From assembly GCA_019313095.1 (NCBI GenBank), contig JAFDBU010000266.1:1-6526 (forward strand): a stretch of DNA of 6,526 nt, written 5' to 3'. The notes under the pieces were generated by a model. It was not told the origin of the DNA and searched no databases. It saw only the letters and a program-made list of their open reading frames with translations. A program made the position numbers and the translations under genes. The stretch is from Deltaproteobacteria bacterium (GTDB lineage: Bacteria > Desulfobacterota > Desulfobulbia > Desulfobulbales > BM004). Shown in pieces: positions 6,155 through 6,526 of this stretch. How positions within the stretch are numbered: position 1 is the first letter of the stretch; each line of letters starts with the position of its first letter.

Positions 6155-6233
6155 GCGTGAGCGAAGACACAGGAAAAGGGTATTTCCCGGTGCAGCTAAA
6201 AAACAAGAAGATGTTTTTAGAACGCCGGCGATA

Positions 6234-6526
6234 TTATTTTTTTTTTGCTGGAGTTTTTGTTTTGCGTTTCTTTCTCTTTGCAATGGCTTTACGTAGATTT
6301 TCAGGTAGACCTCTGGCCTTCCCGGCTTTTTTCCTTTTGTCGGACAAGGACTTGGCACAGAGTGGCTGGCGGAGCGAAAAACCATGTTTGACTCTGTATT
6401 CCCTGCTGGTCAAACCGTGGGATCTCAGGTGTTTAGGAGAAAGCATTTTGAATTCCTGACCGCATTCGAGACATATCACCTTGTTCTTCTGCAATGATTT
6501 TTCAGGCGACAAGGCTAGGCCGGGTA
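6234..6526 (-). CDS. MucR/Ros-type zinc-finger transcriptional regulator, N-terminus outside window
   Basis: MucR/Ros proteins are DNA-binding regulators with a single prokaryotic zinc finger. The frame is open to the window edge, so the N-terminal part is missing; a TTG at 6512 is in frame but probably internal, since the family usually has 50 or more residues before this point. Numbering from that TTG, the finger is VICLECGQEFKMLSPKHL with Cys14, Cys17, His28 and His32 (CX2CX10HX3H). It is followed by the hallmark HGLTSREYRVKHGF and then LCAKSLSDKRKKAGKARGLPE. The tail KAIAKRKKRKTKTPAKKK is strongly basic and may add non-specific DNA contact. The last codons before the TAA form a run of ten A on the coding strand. 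The gene points towards murI but is 418 nt away, with a separate promoter candidate between, so it is probably not in the same operon. Target genes cannot be told from this sequence. Confidence 0.88.
   Translation of the reverse strand, partial: PGLALSPEKSLQKNKVICLECGQEFKMLSPKHLRSHGLTSREYRVKHGFSLRQPLCAKSLSDKRKKAGKARGLPENLRKAIAKRKKRKTKTPAKKK

Larger units (their letters stand above)
5816..6233. other. Gene-free stretch between murI and the MucR-type gene
   Basis: These 418 bases hold no intact gene that I can support. The murI-proximal part (5816-6000) is AT-rich and contains the candidate promoter and leader hairpin. The part from 6005 to about 6125 is richer in GC and contains a protein-like fragment on the minus strand (see 6005-6091). 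Around 6082-6154 there are inverted repeats. No clear intrinsic terminator follows the MucR-type gene; the nearest candidate, GGG and CCC around an AT loop at about 6179-6189, has a stem too short to trust. No tRNA or known small RNA was recognised. Confidence 0.6.

Noticed and set aside
5957..6160. A 68-codon plus-strand open stretch reading partly as a plausible protein (ADFLKLVAGEAPLIQIIN)
   Set aside because: It has no start codon and no ribosome site, and it is codon-aligned with the minus-strand LVYDLY fragment, which can produce protein-like antisense readings. No family recognised.
6092..6385. A 97-codon minus-strand frame overlapping the MucR-type gene
   Set aside because: Most of it is an out-of-frame reading of the MucR-type coding sequence; composition is basic and Cys/Ser-rich with no motif. 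It ends directly before the LVYDLY fragment in the same frame, but its residues do not continue that resemblance.
6157..6459. A 100-codon plus-strand frame opposite the MucR-type gene
   Set aside because: Phe-rich antisense of the Lys-rich MucR tail; a shadow.

Overview
The window looks like chromosomal backbone of a moderate-GC Gram-negative bacterium. My best guess is a Desulfobacterota (delta-proteobacterial) lineage. The basis is a MucR/Ros zinc-finger protein of the CLECG type, a short four-repeat S1-domain protein, and a LolA that implies an outer membrane. This placement is inference from gene content, not from a search.

Layout. Bases 1-741 (+) hold the 3' part of a DMT/EamA-family membrane transporter that enters from outside the window. 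It converges, stop codon against stop codon, with a five-gene run on the minus strand. In transcription order the run is murI (glutamate racemase, 5815-5033), lolA (periplasmic lipoprotein carrier, 5026-4310), a B12-binding-type radical SAM protein (4287-2419), a four-repeat S1 RNA-binding protein (2374-1169) and an unrecognised 148-residue protein (1188-742). Gaps are 6, 22 and 44 nt and then a 20-nt overlap, so one operon is likely. A fair sigma70-like promoter (5950-5978) and a strong predicted hairpin in the leader (5851-5893) lie upstream of murI. Bases 5816-6233 contain no intact gene. At 6005-6091 (-) there is a short reading frame resembling the last residues of a DNA methylase or restriction protein, possibly a gene remnant. 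The right edge (6234-6526, -) is the C-terminal part of a MucR/Ros-type regulator that runs off the window.

How the genes fit. murI supplies D-glutamate for peptidoglycan and lolA carries lipoproteins to the outer membrane, so the operon begins with envelope functions. The radical SAM protein is the most interesting gene. Its domain order and motifs resemble the cobalamin-dependent RiPP-maturation C-methyltransferase group, including a possible PqqD-like C-terminal domain. No precursor peptide, transporter or protease of a RiPP cluster is visible in the window, so its substrate is open. The S1-domain protein probably binds RNA. No CRISPR, tRNA, rRNA, insertion sequence or attachment site was seen.
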